Source: Ramlibacter pinisoli
GTDB lineage: Bacteria > Pseudomonadota > Gammaproteobacteria > Burkholderiales > Burkholderiaceae_C
NCBI RefSeq assembly: GCF_009758015.1
Contig: NZ_WSEL01000006.1
Location: forward strand, 1-64,000
DNA: 64,000 nucleotides
Direction: 5' to 3'
The stretch's first letter is position 1. Each line of letters starts with the position of its first letter. Of the stretch, positions 37,720 to 49,298 are shown in pieces. The position numbers were made by a program, and so were the translations under genes. The notes beneath the pieces are model-generated. The model made no database searches and had not been told where the DNA came from. It was given only the letters and a program-made list of their open reading frames with translations.

Positions 37720-40128
37720 TCAGGCCGCGGGCGCGCGCAGGTAGCGCTCGAGCACGGCCAGTTCGGCCTCGGCCGGCCGGCCCTTGCCGGCGGCCACCGC
37801 GAACACCTGGCCGCGAAAGCCCGCGCGCGGGAAGTAGCGCACGAAGCCCCAGGCGATCAGCAGCTGGGTGAACACGCTGGGCGCGAAGGTCGCGCCGGCG
37901 CGTGCCACCGGCTCGCCATCGACCCGCAGCACCTGGGCGCCCTGCGCGCTGGCCAGCGTCAGCACCACCGGGCGGCCCGGCTCGATGGCGCGCGGGCTGG
38001 CCAGGGTGACCTGCTGCCCGCGGGCGTCGACAAAGCGTGCCTGCGGCCGCCCCTCCACCAGCGCGATCTCGCTCAGCTGGCCGTCCTCGGCCCTGGAGGC
38101 CTGGAACACCACGCCGGTGTGGGCGGCGCCCGGGGTGGCGATCACCGCGATGGCGAAGTGCTCGTCCTGCAGGTCGTAGGGGACGCGGGCACGCGGATTC
38201 GGCTGCACGCCCGGCTCGGGCGTGGCCTTGCGGCACCAGAAGCCGGCCACGTCCTCGCCCCCATGGTCGCTGCAGCGGCGGCCGTCGACGGTGCGCAGCA
38301 CCGGCAGCGCCAGGGTGCCGAAGGTCGCGCTGTCGGTGTTGAGCGCCACCAGCATCTCCATCGTGTTCGCCAGGCTGGAGCCGAAGCCCGAGTCGGCGAC
38401 CGCGCGCACCGGCTGGCCGTCGCGCGCCGGCGCGCCCTGCAGGTAGTCGGTCCAGGCGTCGGCCAGCAGCCACTGGCAGGCGCTCCAGCGCGCCAGCAGC
38501 GCCCGCCCGGCATCGGCCAGGCGCCGGTCGGCCAGCGCCAGCGGATCCTGCAGGGCGTAGAAGGCGCGCGGCGGCGGCACCGCCGGCTCGGCCGGGCCGC
38601 TGTAGCGCACCGTCCCGACCCGGTCCGCGGCCGGCCGGGCGGTGTAGCTGGCGCTGGGGTTGGCGCCGGCCGGCAGCGTGATGCTGGTGCGGTCGAGCCG
38701 CACGCCCTCGTCAGGCGTCAGTGTCAGGGTCAGCGGCGCCTGTAGCGCCCCGCGCGCCTGCACCGTCACCGTGACCGGCTGGCCCGGCGTGGCCGCACCG
38801 GGCGCCTCGTCGACCAGCACCGCGCGCGCCAGCCCGGCGGCCTGCTGCACGACGCCGAGCGCCGGCGCCGGCACCGTGCGGCCCTGCCACCAGCCGGGTG
38901 CCTGGCCGAGCGGATGGCCGCGGATCGGCCAGTGGTCGCCGGCCATCCAGGTCTGCACCTCGACGCCGTGGCGCACCGCGTAGGCCACCGTGCGCTGGAA
39001 CATCTCCTGCCAGCGCACGTCGTCGGGAGGCAGGCCGACCTCGGTAAGGGCCAGCCGCACGCCGTGCTGGTCGGCCCAGCGCACCGCCTTGTCGAGCCGC
39101 TGCACGCCGGTGTCGGGCCCGATGGCGCGCTTGCCCAGGCCGGCGCTGAAGCCCTTGCGCACCTCGGTCTCGTAGTCGAACGCATGGCCGCTGCTGGCGG
39201 CATCGAGGTACAGGTGGACCTCGTAGACCAGGTTGTCGCCGGCCAGCGGGAAGCCCGGGTTGCGGTCGGCCAGCGACATGGCCGCGCTCCACTCGTTGCC
39301 GCCGACGTAGATCGTCCCCTTGGCATCGACGCGCCGGATCGCCTCCACCGCCGCCCGGGCGAACGCCGGCCAGATCGCCAGGTCCTCGCCGCCGCCCTCG
39401 CTGGCGGTGGTCTGGCCGGGCCGCGGCAGGTCGTGCGGCTCGTTCATCAGGCCGTAGCCGGCCAGGCCCGGGTGGTCCTTCCAGCGCCGTGCCGCCCGCG
39501 TCCAGACATCGGCCAGGTGCGCCGGCGTGAGGGTGGCGCCGGGCGCCAGCGCGAAGATGCGGTCGAGCGTCGCGTTCGGATCCTCGGTGAAGGCGCGGTG
39601 CGCCGGCGTCGGCCGCTGCAGGCCGGGCACGCTGCCGTCGGGCCCGTAGCGGAAGTCGCGGTAGCGGCCGTAGTTGTGCAGGTCGAGGATGCAGGTCGCG
39701 CCCACCGCCGCGTGGGCGTCGAGCACGTCGGTGATCCACTGGGCGTAGCCGGCGTGCAACTCCCCCGGGTTGCCCACCAGCGCCCGCACGGCCTCGCCGG
39801 GCTTGCTGTCGGGCAGCACCGGCTGCAGCAGTTCCCACTGGAACGGCAGCCGGTTGCGCTTGAAGCCCTGCGCCGCCAGCCAGGCGACCTCGGCCTTGCG
39901 CGGCACGCTGAAGTGCAGGTGGGGCAGCGAACTGGCATTGCGGCGCAGGCCGGGCTGGGCCCATTCCATGCCCGACAGGTTGGTGCCGATCACGGCCGGG
40001 CCGGCGGGCGTGCGGGCTTCGCTCTCCCGCCACAGGCAGCCCGGCAGGGCGGGAACGGCCAGGCCCGCCGCAGCCGCCTGCAGGAGCAGGCGCCGGCGGA
40101 CCCGCAGGTCGTCGAGGGGTCGTTTCAC
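37720..40128 (-). CDS. Exported glycoside hydrolase family 5 protein (cellulase-like)
   Basis: An 802-aa protein. The N-terminus has VRRR plus a hydrophobic core and a possible lipobox (ALPGC), so it is a Tat- or Sec-exported lipoprotein. A GH5 TIM barrel (about 45-420) carries the acid/base Glu230 in LMNEPHD and the nucleophile Glu363 in LTEVG. A beta-rich region (about 440-515) follows, then a C-terminal domain of about 280 residues that I do not recognise. It cleaves a beta-glycan, possibly cellulose or a self-made exopolysaccharide. There is no cellulose synthase cluster in the window. It converges with the racemase gene 4 bp away. Confidence 0.87.
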   Translation of the reverse strand: MKRPLDDLRVRRRLLLQAAAAGLAVPALPGCLWRESEARTPAGPAVIGTNLSGMEWAQPGLRRNASSLPHLHFSVPRKAEVAWLAAQGFKRNRLPFQWELLQPVLPDSKPGEAVRALVGNPGELHAGYAQWITDVLDAHAAVGATCILDLHNYGRYRDFRYGPDGSVPGLQRPTPAHRAFTEDPNATLDRIFALAPGATLTPAHLADVWTRAARRWKDHPGLAGYGLMNEPHDLPRPGQTTASEGGGEDLAIWPAFARAAVEAIRRVDAKGTIYVGGNEWSAAMSLADRNPGFPLAGDNLVYEVHLYLDAASSGHAFDYETEVRKGFSAGLGKRAIGPDTGVQRLDKAVRWADQHGVRLALTEVGLPPDDVRWQEMFQRTVAYAVRHGVEVQTWMAGDHWPIRGHPLGQAPGWWQGRTVPAPALGVVQQAAGLARAVLVDEAPGAATPGQPVTVTVQARGALQAPLTLTLTPDEGVRLDRTSITLPAGANPSASYTARPAADRVGTVRYSGPAEPAVPPPRAFYALQDPLALADRRLADAGRALLARWSACQWLLADAWTDYLQGAPARDGQPVRAVADSGFGSSLANTMEMLVALNTDSATFGTLALPVLRTVDGRRCSDHGGEDVAGFWCRKATPEPGVQPNPRARVPYDLQDEHFAIAVIATPGAAHTGVVFQASRAEDGQLSEIALVEGRPQARFVDARGQQVTLASPRAIEPGRPVVLTLASAQGAQVLRVDGEPVARAGATFAPSVFTQLLIAWGFVRYFPRAGFRGQVFAVAAGKGRPAEAELAVLERYLRAPAA

Positions 40129-40228
40129 CCGGCCACCTTAGGCTGAGCCTGCCGCCGCGCGGGTAGGACGGCAGCCAAGCGGGCTGGCCCGGATGGGCCT
40201 GGCGCGGGGGCTTGCGTACACTGGCCGC

Positions 40229-40720
40229 ATGGGTTCCATCGCCGAGTTGCGCCGCATCCTGGGTACCTGCCGCACGCTGGCGGTGGTGGGCCTGTCGCCC
40301 CAGTGGCACCGGCCAAGCTATTTCGCGGCCAAGTACATGCAGTCGCATGGCTACCGCATCGTGCCGGTCAACCCGGGCGCCACCGAGATCCTGGGCGAAC
40401 GCGCCTATCCCAGCGTCACCGCCGCCGCCCAGGCGCTGGCCGCGCAGGGGGTGACGATCGACATGGTCGACTGCTTCCGCCGCAGCGAGGACATCCCGCC
40501 GCTGGCCGAGGAGGCCATCGCCGTCGGCGCGCGCTGCCTGTGGCAGCAGCTGGGGGTGGTCAACGAGGCCGCGGCGGACCGGGTCCGGGCCGCCGGCCTG
40601 GACGCGGTGCTGGACCGCTGCGTGAAGATCGAGCATGCCCGCCTGTTCGGCGGCCTCAACTGGGCGGGCGTCAACACCCGCGTGATCTCGGCCCGGCGGC
40701 CGCAACAACTTCCCTACTGA
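40229..40720 (+). CDS. CoA-binding protein (YccU-like)
   Basis: A 163-aa Rossmann-fold protein of the CoA-binding/YccU family. It shows TLAVVGLSPQWHRPSYFAAKYMQSHGYRIVPVNPGA and the DMVDCFRRSEDIP segment. It ends with the conserved RCVKIEHARL. It is related to the N-terminal domain of succinyl-CoA synthetase alpha. No activity is established. It is followed 8 bp later by metY, so the two are probably cotranscribed. Confidence 0.9.
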   Translation: MGSIAELRRILGTCRTLAVVGLSPQWHRPSYFAAKYMQSHGYRIVPVNPGATEILGERAYPSVTAAAQALAAQGVTIDMVDCFRRSEDIPPLAEEAIAVGARCLWQQLGVVNEAAADRVRAAGLDAVLDRCVKIEHARLFGGLNWAGVNTRVISARRPQQLPY

Positions 40721-40728
40721 CGGCCCGC

Positions 40729-42051
40729 ATGGCGCAAGACCGCGACTACGGCTTCGGCACCCGCGCCATCCACGCCGGCGCCATCCCCGACCCGGTGACC
40801 GGCGCCCGCGCGACGCCGATCCACCAGACCACCAGCTTCGTGTTCGATTCGGCCGAGCACGCGGCCAGCCTGTTCAACCTGCAGACCTTCGGCAACGTCT
40901 ACAGCCGCATCAGCAATCCCACCGTGGCGGTGCTGGAGGAGCGCGTCGCCGCGCTGGAGGGCGGCCGCGCCGCGCTGGCGTGCGCCACCGGCATGGCGGC
41001 CCAGATGACCGCGCTGCTGGCCATCCTGAAGGCCGGCGACCACATCGTCGCCGCCTCCACGCTCTATGGCGGCACCATCGGCCAGCTGGGCATCGGCTTC
41101 TCGCGCCTGGGCATCGAGACCACCTTCGTCGACCCGCGCGACCCCGACAACTTCCGCCGCGCGATCCGGCCCACCACCCGGGCGCTGTACGGCGAGACGC
41201 TGGGCAACCCGCGCGTGAACGTGTTCGACATCGAACCGGTGGCCGCCATCGCCCACGAGCACGGCCTGCCGCTGGTGATCGACAACACGGTGGCCAGCCC
41301 CTACCTGTGCAACCCGTTCGCGTTCGGCGCCGACATCGTGGTGCACAGCGCCACCAAGTACCTGGGCGGCCACGGCACCACCATGGCCGGCGTGGTGGTG
41401 GAGTCCGGCAAGTTCGACTGGAGCGCCTCGCCGGCGCGCGAGAAGTTTCCCGAGATGCTGGAGCCGAGCAAGGCCTACCACGGGGTGAAGTTCCACGAGA
41501 CCTTCGGCGACTTCGGCTACACCATGAAGGCGCGCATGGAGATCAACCGCACCTTCGGCGGCTCCCTCTCGCCGCTCAACGCCTGGCTGATCCTGCAGGG
41601 CATCGAGACGCTGCACCTGCGCATGCAGGCGCACTGCCGCAACGCGCTGCGGGTGGCGCAGTTCCTGAGCGACCATCCGCTGGTGGGCTGGGTGAACTAT
41701 CCCGGCCTGGCGTCCTCGCCCGACCACGCACTGGCGGCCCGGCAGTTCCGCGCCATCGACGGCGGCCCCGGCTGCTCGGGCATCCTCACCTTCGGCATCC
41801 GCGCCGCCGATCCGGCCAAGGCCGGCGAACGCTTCATCGACGCCTGCGAATTCCTCAGCCACCTGGCCAACATCGGCGATGCCAAGACGCTGGTGATCCA
41901 CCCGGCGTCGACCACCCACCGGCAGCTGAGCGAGGACGAACTGGAACGCGCCGGCGTGAGTGCCGACATGGTGCGCCTGTCGGTGGGCATCGAGGACATC
42001 GACGACATCCTCTGGGACGTCGACCAGGCGCTGCGGGCGGCGGTGGCCTGA
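40729..42051 (+). CDS. metY: O-acetylhomoserine aminocarboxypropyltransferase (O-acetylhomoserine sulfhydrylase)
   Basis: A 440-aa PLP enzyme of the Cys/Met metabolism family. Lys210 (SATKYLGGHGTT) binds PLP. It has YSRISNPT, DNTVASPYLCNP and the longer C-terminus and HGTTMAGVVVESGKFDW segment typical of MetY rather than MetB or methionine gamma-lyase. It makes homocysteine from O-acetylhomoserine and sulfide. In view of the mdeB-like gene 10 kb away, methionine gamma-lyase activity is worth keeping in mind but is less likely by sequence. Confidence 0.92.
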   Translation: MAQDRDYGFGTRAIHAGAIPDPVTGARATPIHQTTSFVFDSAEHAASLFNLQTFGNVYSRISNPTVAVLEERVAALEGGRAALACATGMAAQMTALLAILKAGDHIVAASTLYGGTIGQLGIGFSRLGIETTFVDPRDPDNFRRAIRPTTRALYGETLGNPRVNVFDIEPVAAIAHEHGLPLVIDNTVASPYLCNPFAFGADIVVHSATKYLGGHGTTMAGVVVESGKFDWSASPAREKFPEMLEPSKAYHGVKFHETFGDFGYTMKARMEINRTFGGSLSPLNAWLILQGIETLHLRMQAHCRNALRVAQFLSDHPLVGWVNYPGLASSPDHALAARQFRAIDGGPGCSGILTFGIRAADPAKAGERFIDACEFLSHLANIGDAKTLVIHPASTTHRQLSEDELERAGVSADMVRLSVGIEDIDDILWDVDQALRAAVA

Positions 42052-42113
42052 GCCGAAACGTCGCTCGGGTGCGCTGCCAGCGGCGGTGGCCTCGGGCTTA
42101 CGTCGCTCGGGTG
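42037..42113 (+). repeat. Partial tandem duplication of the metY 3' end
   Basis: The last codons of metY plus 20 bp (42037-42071, GCGGCGGTGGCCT ... ACGTCGCTCGGGTG) recur 43 bp later at 42080-42113 with a few changes in the middle. It looks like replication slippage at the gene end and has no coding effect. Confidence 0.6.
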
Positions 42114-42500
42114 GGGCGAGCCGCGGTGCCCTGGACCGGACCTGCATCGGGGGTGCGCGGCAGGGGGCGCCTGGCAGGGGCTCATGGTGGGCCGGTCGCC
42201 GCTTCGCTTCGCTCGCTCCGACTGCGCTGCCTCGAGCGCCGGCCGGGGCTTGCCGGCTCCAACTCACTGCGAGTGCTACGCACTCTCCGTTCAGACAAGG
42301 AGCCGGAGTCAGTGCACGATGCGCGCTGGCGCGCGCGCCGCCCCGGCCGTGCCTGAGGCAGCCGTCCCACAAATCGCCCCCGCCAGACACCCCCTGCCGC
42401 GTGCACACGCTCTGCCCGGTGCATCGATGGGCGCACGACGGCCCTGTGCCTCGTCTCGTCGTGGCGGGATCCGCCATTCTCCGGAAGGCGGTTCGGGCGA
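42114..42500. other. Non-coding spacer downstream of metY
   Basis: Part of the 849-bp gap between metY and glf. Mirror-image ORFs exist on both strands (about 42182-42507), but their composition is that of GC-rich noise and I recognise no domain. The block around 42200-42310 contains short inverted GCTTCGCTTCGC- and GAGTGCTACGCACTC-type motifs (the latter a palindromic hairpin, GAGTGC-TAC-GCACTC, near 42271-42285). Confidence 0.5.
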
Positions 42501-42502
42501 GG

Positions 42503-42650
42503 CATGACGTCGGGGATGGATGCCGGATCAAGTCCGGCATGACGACATCGTTGGTGACAGGACGCGTCTGCATCGTTGGTGGCAGGCCGCGTCTGGCCTC
42601 CACCCCACCACCGTCATGGCGGGCTCGACCCGCCATCCATCTCCGGAACC
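42503..42650. repeat. REP-like palindromic repeat pair
   Basis: Two hairpins form a head-to-head unit: TGCCGGA-TCAAG-TCCGGCA (42521-42539) and ATGGCGGG-CTCGA-CCCGCCAT (42616-42636). Each is flanked by GATGGA or CCATCCATC and ATGAC motifs. The same design (CATGAC, short stem with TCAAG or CTCGA loop, CATCCATC) recurs at 55830-55950 and 62804-63053. Confidence 0.7.
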
Positions 42651-42900
42651 TGGTCAGGACCGGTCCGCGGCCCCGAGACGGATGCGGCATCAGCGCCTCG
42701 TCCGCGCACCAATGCTGTGCCACCCGACCTTTGCTGCGCCGCAGCGTGTCCGACCAGACCGACACCCGTGCAGGCCGATTTCCCCACACGCCACGACGCC
42801 CCGCGTCCCTAAGCTCGTCACACCCCACGGGCGTGCCGATTGCCTCCTCGACGGCAGGAGGGCAGCAGCCTGCCCGCCACCAACCCAGAGGGAATTGCAA

Positions 42901-44109
42901 TTGGACAAAGCCAGTGAAGTGTTCCAGTCGGCCATCACGGCGGCCGTGCCGGGCCGGCGGGGGTTCGACTACCTCATCGTCGGTGCCGGCTTCGCCGGCA
43001 GCGTGCTGGCCGAACGGCTGGCCCGGGTCCTGAACCAGCGGGTGCTGGTCATCGACAAGCGGCCCCACATCGGCGGCAATGCCTACGACCGCCACGACGA
43101 CGCCGGCGTTCTCATCCATCCGTACGGGCCGCACATCTTCCACACCAACTCGGAGTCGGTGTTCGACTACCTGTCGCAGTTCACCGACTGGCGGCCGTAC
43201 CAGCACCACGTGCTGGCCAGCGTCGACGGCCAGCTGCTGCCGATCCCGATCAACCTCGACACCGTCAACCGGTTGTACGGGCTGAACCTCACCAGCTTCG
43301 AGCTGGAGAAGTTCTTCGCCTCGGTGGCCGAGAAGGTCGACCCGGTGAAGACGTCGGAGGACGTGGTGGTCAACAAGGTCGGCCGCGAGCTGTACAACAA
43401 GTTCTTCCGCGGCTACACGCGCAAGCAGTGGGGCCTGGACCCCTCGGAGCTCGATGCCAGCGTGACCGCCCGCGTGCCCACCCGCACCAACCGCGACGGC
43501 CGCTACTTCACCGACAGCTTCCAGGCCATGCCGCTGCACGGCTACACCCGCATGTTCGAGAAGATGCTGGACCACCCGAACATCCACGTGATGCTCAACA
43601 CCGACTACCGCGACGTGGTCGACCTGCTGCCCTGGCAGCACATGGTGTACACGGGGCCGATCGACGCCTTCTTCCACTTCAAGCACGGCAAGCTTCCCTA
43701 CCGCAGCCTGGAGTTCCGCCACGTCAACCTGAAGCAGGACCGGTTCCAGCAGGTGGGGACGGTGAACTACCCGAACGACTACGGCTACACGCGCATCAGC
43801 GAGTTCAAGCACATCACCGGGCAGGAGCATCCCACCACCTCGGTGGTGTACGAGTACCCGCGCGCCGACGGCGACCCCTACTACCCGGTGCCCAAGGCCG
43901 AGAACGCCGCGCTGTACCGCAAGTACGAGGCCGAGGCCGACGCGATGGCGAACGTCACCTTCGTCGGCCGGCTGGCGACCTACAAGTACTACAACATGGA
44001 CCAGGTGGTGGCGCAGGCCCTCACCGCGTTCAAGCGGCTGCAGGAGCGGCATGCCGCCGCCGAGGCCGAGCAGGCCCTGCACGCCGTGCAGCACGCGAGG
44101 GGCGCCTGA
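42901..44109 (+). CDS. glf: UDP-galactopyranose mutase
   Basis: A 402-aa flavoenzyme converting UDP-galactopyranose to UDP-galactofuranose, the donor for galactofuranose in surface glycans. The FAD-binding GAGFAGS starts at residue 28. Also seen are RPHIGGNAYD, the HPYGPHIFHT substrate loop, FFRGYTRKQWG and the C-terminal GRLATYKYYNMD. It is slightly longer than usual through an N-terminal extension of about 20 residues. The start is TTG 42901 with GAGGG eight bases upstream; the frame is open far upstream in non-coding DNA. The next gene follows within 5 bp. Confidence 0.93.
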   Translation: MDKASEVFQSAITAAVPGRRGFDYLIVGAGFAGSVLAERLARVLNQRVLVIDKRPHIGGNAYDRHDDAGVLIHPYGPHIFHTNSESVFDYLSQFTDWRPYQHHVLASVDGQLLPIPINLDTVNRLYGLNLTSFELEKFFASVAEKVDPVKTSEDVVVNKVGRELYNKFFRGYTRKQWGLDPSELDASVTARVPTRTNRDGRYFTDSFQAMPLHGYTRMFEKMLDHPNIHVMLNTDYRDVVDLLPWQHMVYTGPIDAFFHFKHGKLPYRSLEFRHVNLKQDRFQQVGTVNYPNDYGYTRISEFKHITGQEHPTTSVVYEYPRADGDPYYPVPKAENAALYRKYEAEADAMANVTFVGRLATYKYYNMDQVVAQALTAFKRLQERHAAAEAEQALHAVQHARGA

Positions 44110-44113
44110 GACG

Positions 44114-46288
<2,175 letters not shown>

Positions 46289-46304
46289 GGGCCGGCGCGG
46301 CCGC

Positions 46305-47000
46305 TCAGAACCAGACGCTGTAGCGGGAGCCGCGGAAGTCCAGCACCGCGCTGTCCTGCCGCACCTCGGTCAGCACCAGTCCCTCGCCCAGGTCGGCGCC
46401 TTCGCGCACCGGCTGGCCGTTGACGATCAGCCGGCGCCGGGCCGGGTCCTTCGACCAGACACCGCCGCTGATCACCACCTTGGGCGCTTCGGGCGGCAGG
46501 CCGCGCGCCGCCTGCTGGGAGGCCGCGGACTGCGCCGCTGCCGCCGTGGGCGTCGGCGGGACGGGCCGGGCGCCCGCGCCCATGGACGACGGTGCCGGCG
46601 GCAGGGCCCCGCCGCCGCGCGCCGTGCCGGTGCCGTTGGGCGGCACGGCCTGCTGCTGCGCCGGCGCGCCGACCACGGCCGCCGGCGGCGGCGCCGGAGC
46701 CGGCGGCGGCAGCGGGGCCGGGGCCTGCACCATCGGTGGGGGCGGCGGCGCCAGCTGCGGCGGTGCCTGCTGCACCGGCGGCGCCGCCATCGGTTGCGGG
46801 GGCATCACGTAGACGGGCTGCTGGGGCACCATCACCGGTGCCTGCGGAATGACGGCAGTGGGCGGCGGCGTGCCCGGCGGGGCGCCGAACGGCCGGCCGC
46901 CGAACGGCTCGACCGAGGTGACCTGGGCGGCGACCGGTCCGGCGGCCGCCAGCAGGGCGGCCAGCGCGGCCCAGCGCAGGGGGTGGACCGACGGGTTCAT
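46305..47000 (-). CDS. Proline-rich exported protein with GspB-like C-terminal domain
   Basis: A 231-aa protein with a signal peptide (MNPSVHPLRWAALAALLAAAGPVAAQ), about 120 residues dominated by Pro, Ala and Gln, and a conserved C-terminal domain of about 60 residues. That domain (VISGGVWSKDPARRRLIVNGQPVREGADLGEGLVL and DFRGSRYSVWF) resembles the periplasmic end of general secretion pathway protein GspB. It lacks the usual membrane anchor and gspA partner. GAGGAG precedes the ATG. It lies 11 bp after galK on the same strand, so it appears to belong to the gal operon, which is odd for a secretion component. Confidence 0.7.
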   Translation of the reverse strand: MNPSVHPLRWAALAALLAAAGPVAAQVTSVEPFGGRPFGAPPGTPPPTAVIPQAPVMVPQQPVYVMPPQPMAAPPVQQAPPQLAPPPPPMVQAPAPLPPPAPAPPPAAVVGAPAQQQAVPPNGTGTARGGGALPPAPSSMGAGARPVPPTPTAAAAQSAASQQAARGLPPEAPKVVISGGVWSKDPARRRLIVNGQPVREGADLGEGLVLTEVRQDSAVLDFRGSRYSVWF

Positions 47001-47011
47001 GACGTTTCTCC

Positions 47012-48148
<1,137 letters not shown>

Positions 48149-48206
48149 GGGAACACCTCCGCCCGATGGGCTGCAATGCCATGCGCCGCCGGCTCGGCCG
48201 TGCGGG

Positions 48207-49298
48207 TCATGGCGTGACCTCCACTAGCTGCAACTCGCGCGCCTTGTCTTCCGGCAAGGCGTCCATGGCGTAGAACCCGGCCGCCAGCTCGGTGCCGGCC
48301 AGGTACTTCAGGCGGTCGCGCGTGCGGTACGGCGGCCAGATCTCGGCGTGCAGCTGCATGCCGGGGTGCGCAGCGCCGTCGGTGGGCGCCTGGTACCACG
48401 CCATCAGGTAGGGGAACGGCCGCTGCCACAGGCCGTCGTACTTGAGCAGCACGGTCTTGAGGGCCCGCGCCAGGTCGGCCCGCTCGGCCGGCTCGAGCTG
48501 GGCGAAGCCGGGCACCGGGCGCAGCGTCGTGATCCAGACCTCGTACGGGTAGCGCGCGCACGGCGGCACGAAGGCGATGGCGTGCGGGCCGGCATAGACC
48601 ACCCGCTCGCCGCCGGCGCGTTCGGACTCGACCAGCATCTCCAGCGGCCCGCGCCCGTGTGCCGCATGGTGCTCGGCCGCCACCTGCGCCATGCGCGCCG
48701 GCACCGGCGGCACCACCGGGTAGGCGTAGATCTGGCCGTGCGGATGGTGCAGCGTCACGCCGACCTCGGCGCCGCGGTTCTCGAACGGCAGCACGTAGCG
48801 GATGTCGGGCCGCGCGCCCAGCCGTTCGGTGCGCTCGCCCCACACCTGCAGCAGCAGTTCGAGGTGGTCCAGCGGCAGCCGCCCGAGCGCGCCCTGCGGG
48901 TCCTGGGTGAACACCACCACCTCGCACTGGCCGGCGGCCGGCGCGGTCGGCACCGCCAGCGCCGGCGGCGGCTCGCCGCCCCCCGGCGGCAGGCCGAGCG
49001 AGGGAAAGCGGTTGTCGAACACCGCGATGTCCCAGGCGCCGGCCGGCACCTCGGTCGGGTTGTCGGCGCTCACGGTCGGCGCCAGCGGGTTGTACTCGGG
49101 CGGCGGCAGGAAGGTGCGGCCCTGGCGGTAGGCCGCGTAGGTCACCCACTCGCCGCGCAGCGGATGCCAGCGCAGGTGCGGCGCGGCGTTCAGCGGCTCG
49201 GCGAACGGGCTGGGCGCCCGCAGCCCGGCATCGAGCGGCTGGCGCCCGTACAGCGTCAGGCGCCGCCCGTCCGGCTTGGTGAGCTCCAGGCGGTGCAT
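48207..49298 (-). CDS. galT: Galactose-1-phosphate uridylyltransferase
   Basis: A 363-aa Leloir enzyme exchanging UMP between UDP-glucose and galactose 1-phosphate. The active-site HPHGQ with the nucleophilic His is in [12 protein letters not shown]. The second metal/His region is [10 protein letters not shown]. The N-terminal [19 protein letters not shown] is typical. Its ATG overlaps the GH2 stop by 1 bp. No galE lies in the window. Confidence 0.94.
   Translation of the reverse strand: MHRLELTKPDGRRLTLYGRQPLDAGLRAPSPFAEPLNAAPHLRWHPLRGEWVTYAAYRQGRTFLPPPEYNPLAPTVSADNPTEVPAGAWDIAVFDNRFPSLGLPPGGGEPPPALAVPTAPAAGQCEVVVFTQDPQGALGRLPLDHLELLLQVWGERTERLGARPDIRYVLPFENRGAEVGVTLHHPHGQIYAYPVVPPVPARMAQVAAEHHAAHGRGPLEMLVESERAGGERVVYAGPHAIAFVPPCARYPYEVWITTLRPVPGFAQLEPAERADLARALKTVLLKYDGLWQRPFPYLMAWYQAPTDGAAHPGMQLHAEIWPPYRTRDRLKYLAGTELAAGFYAMDALPEDKARELQLVEVTP

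Noticed and set aside
42182..42507. Mirror-image 107-aa ORFs on both strands
   Set aside because: Both strands open at once in a palindrome-rich spacer, with no ribosome binding site and no homology.
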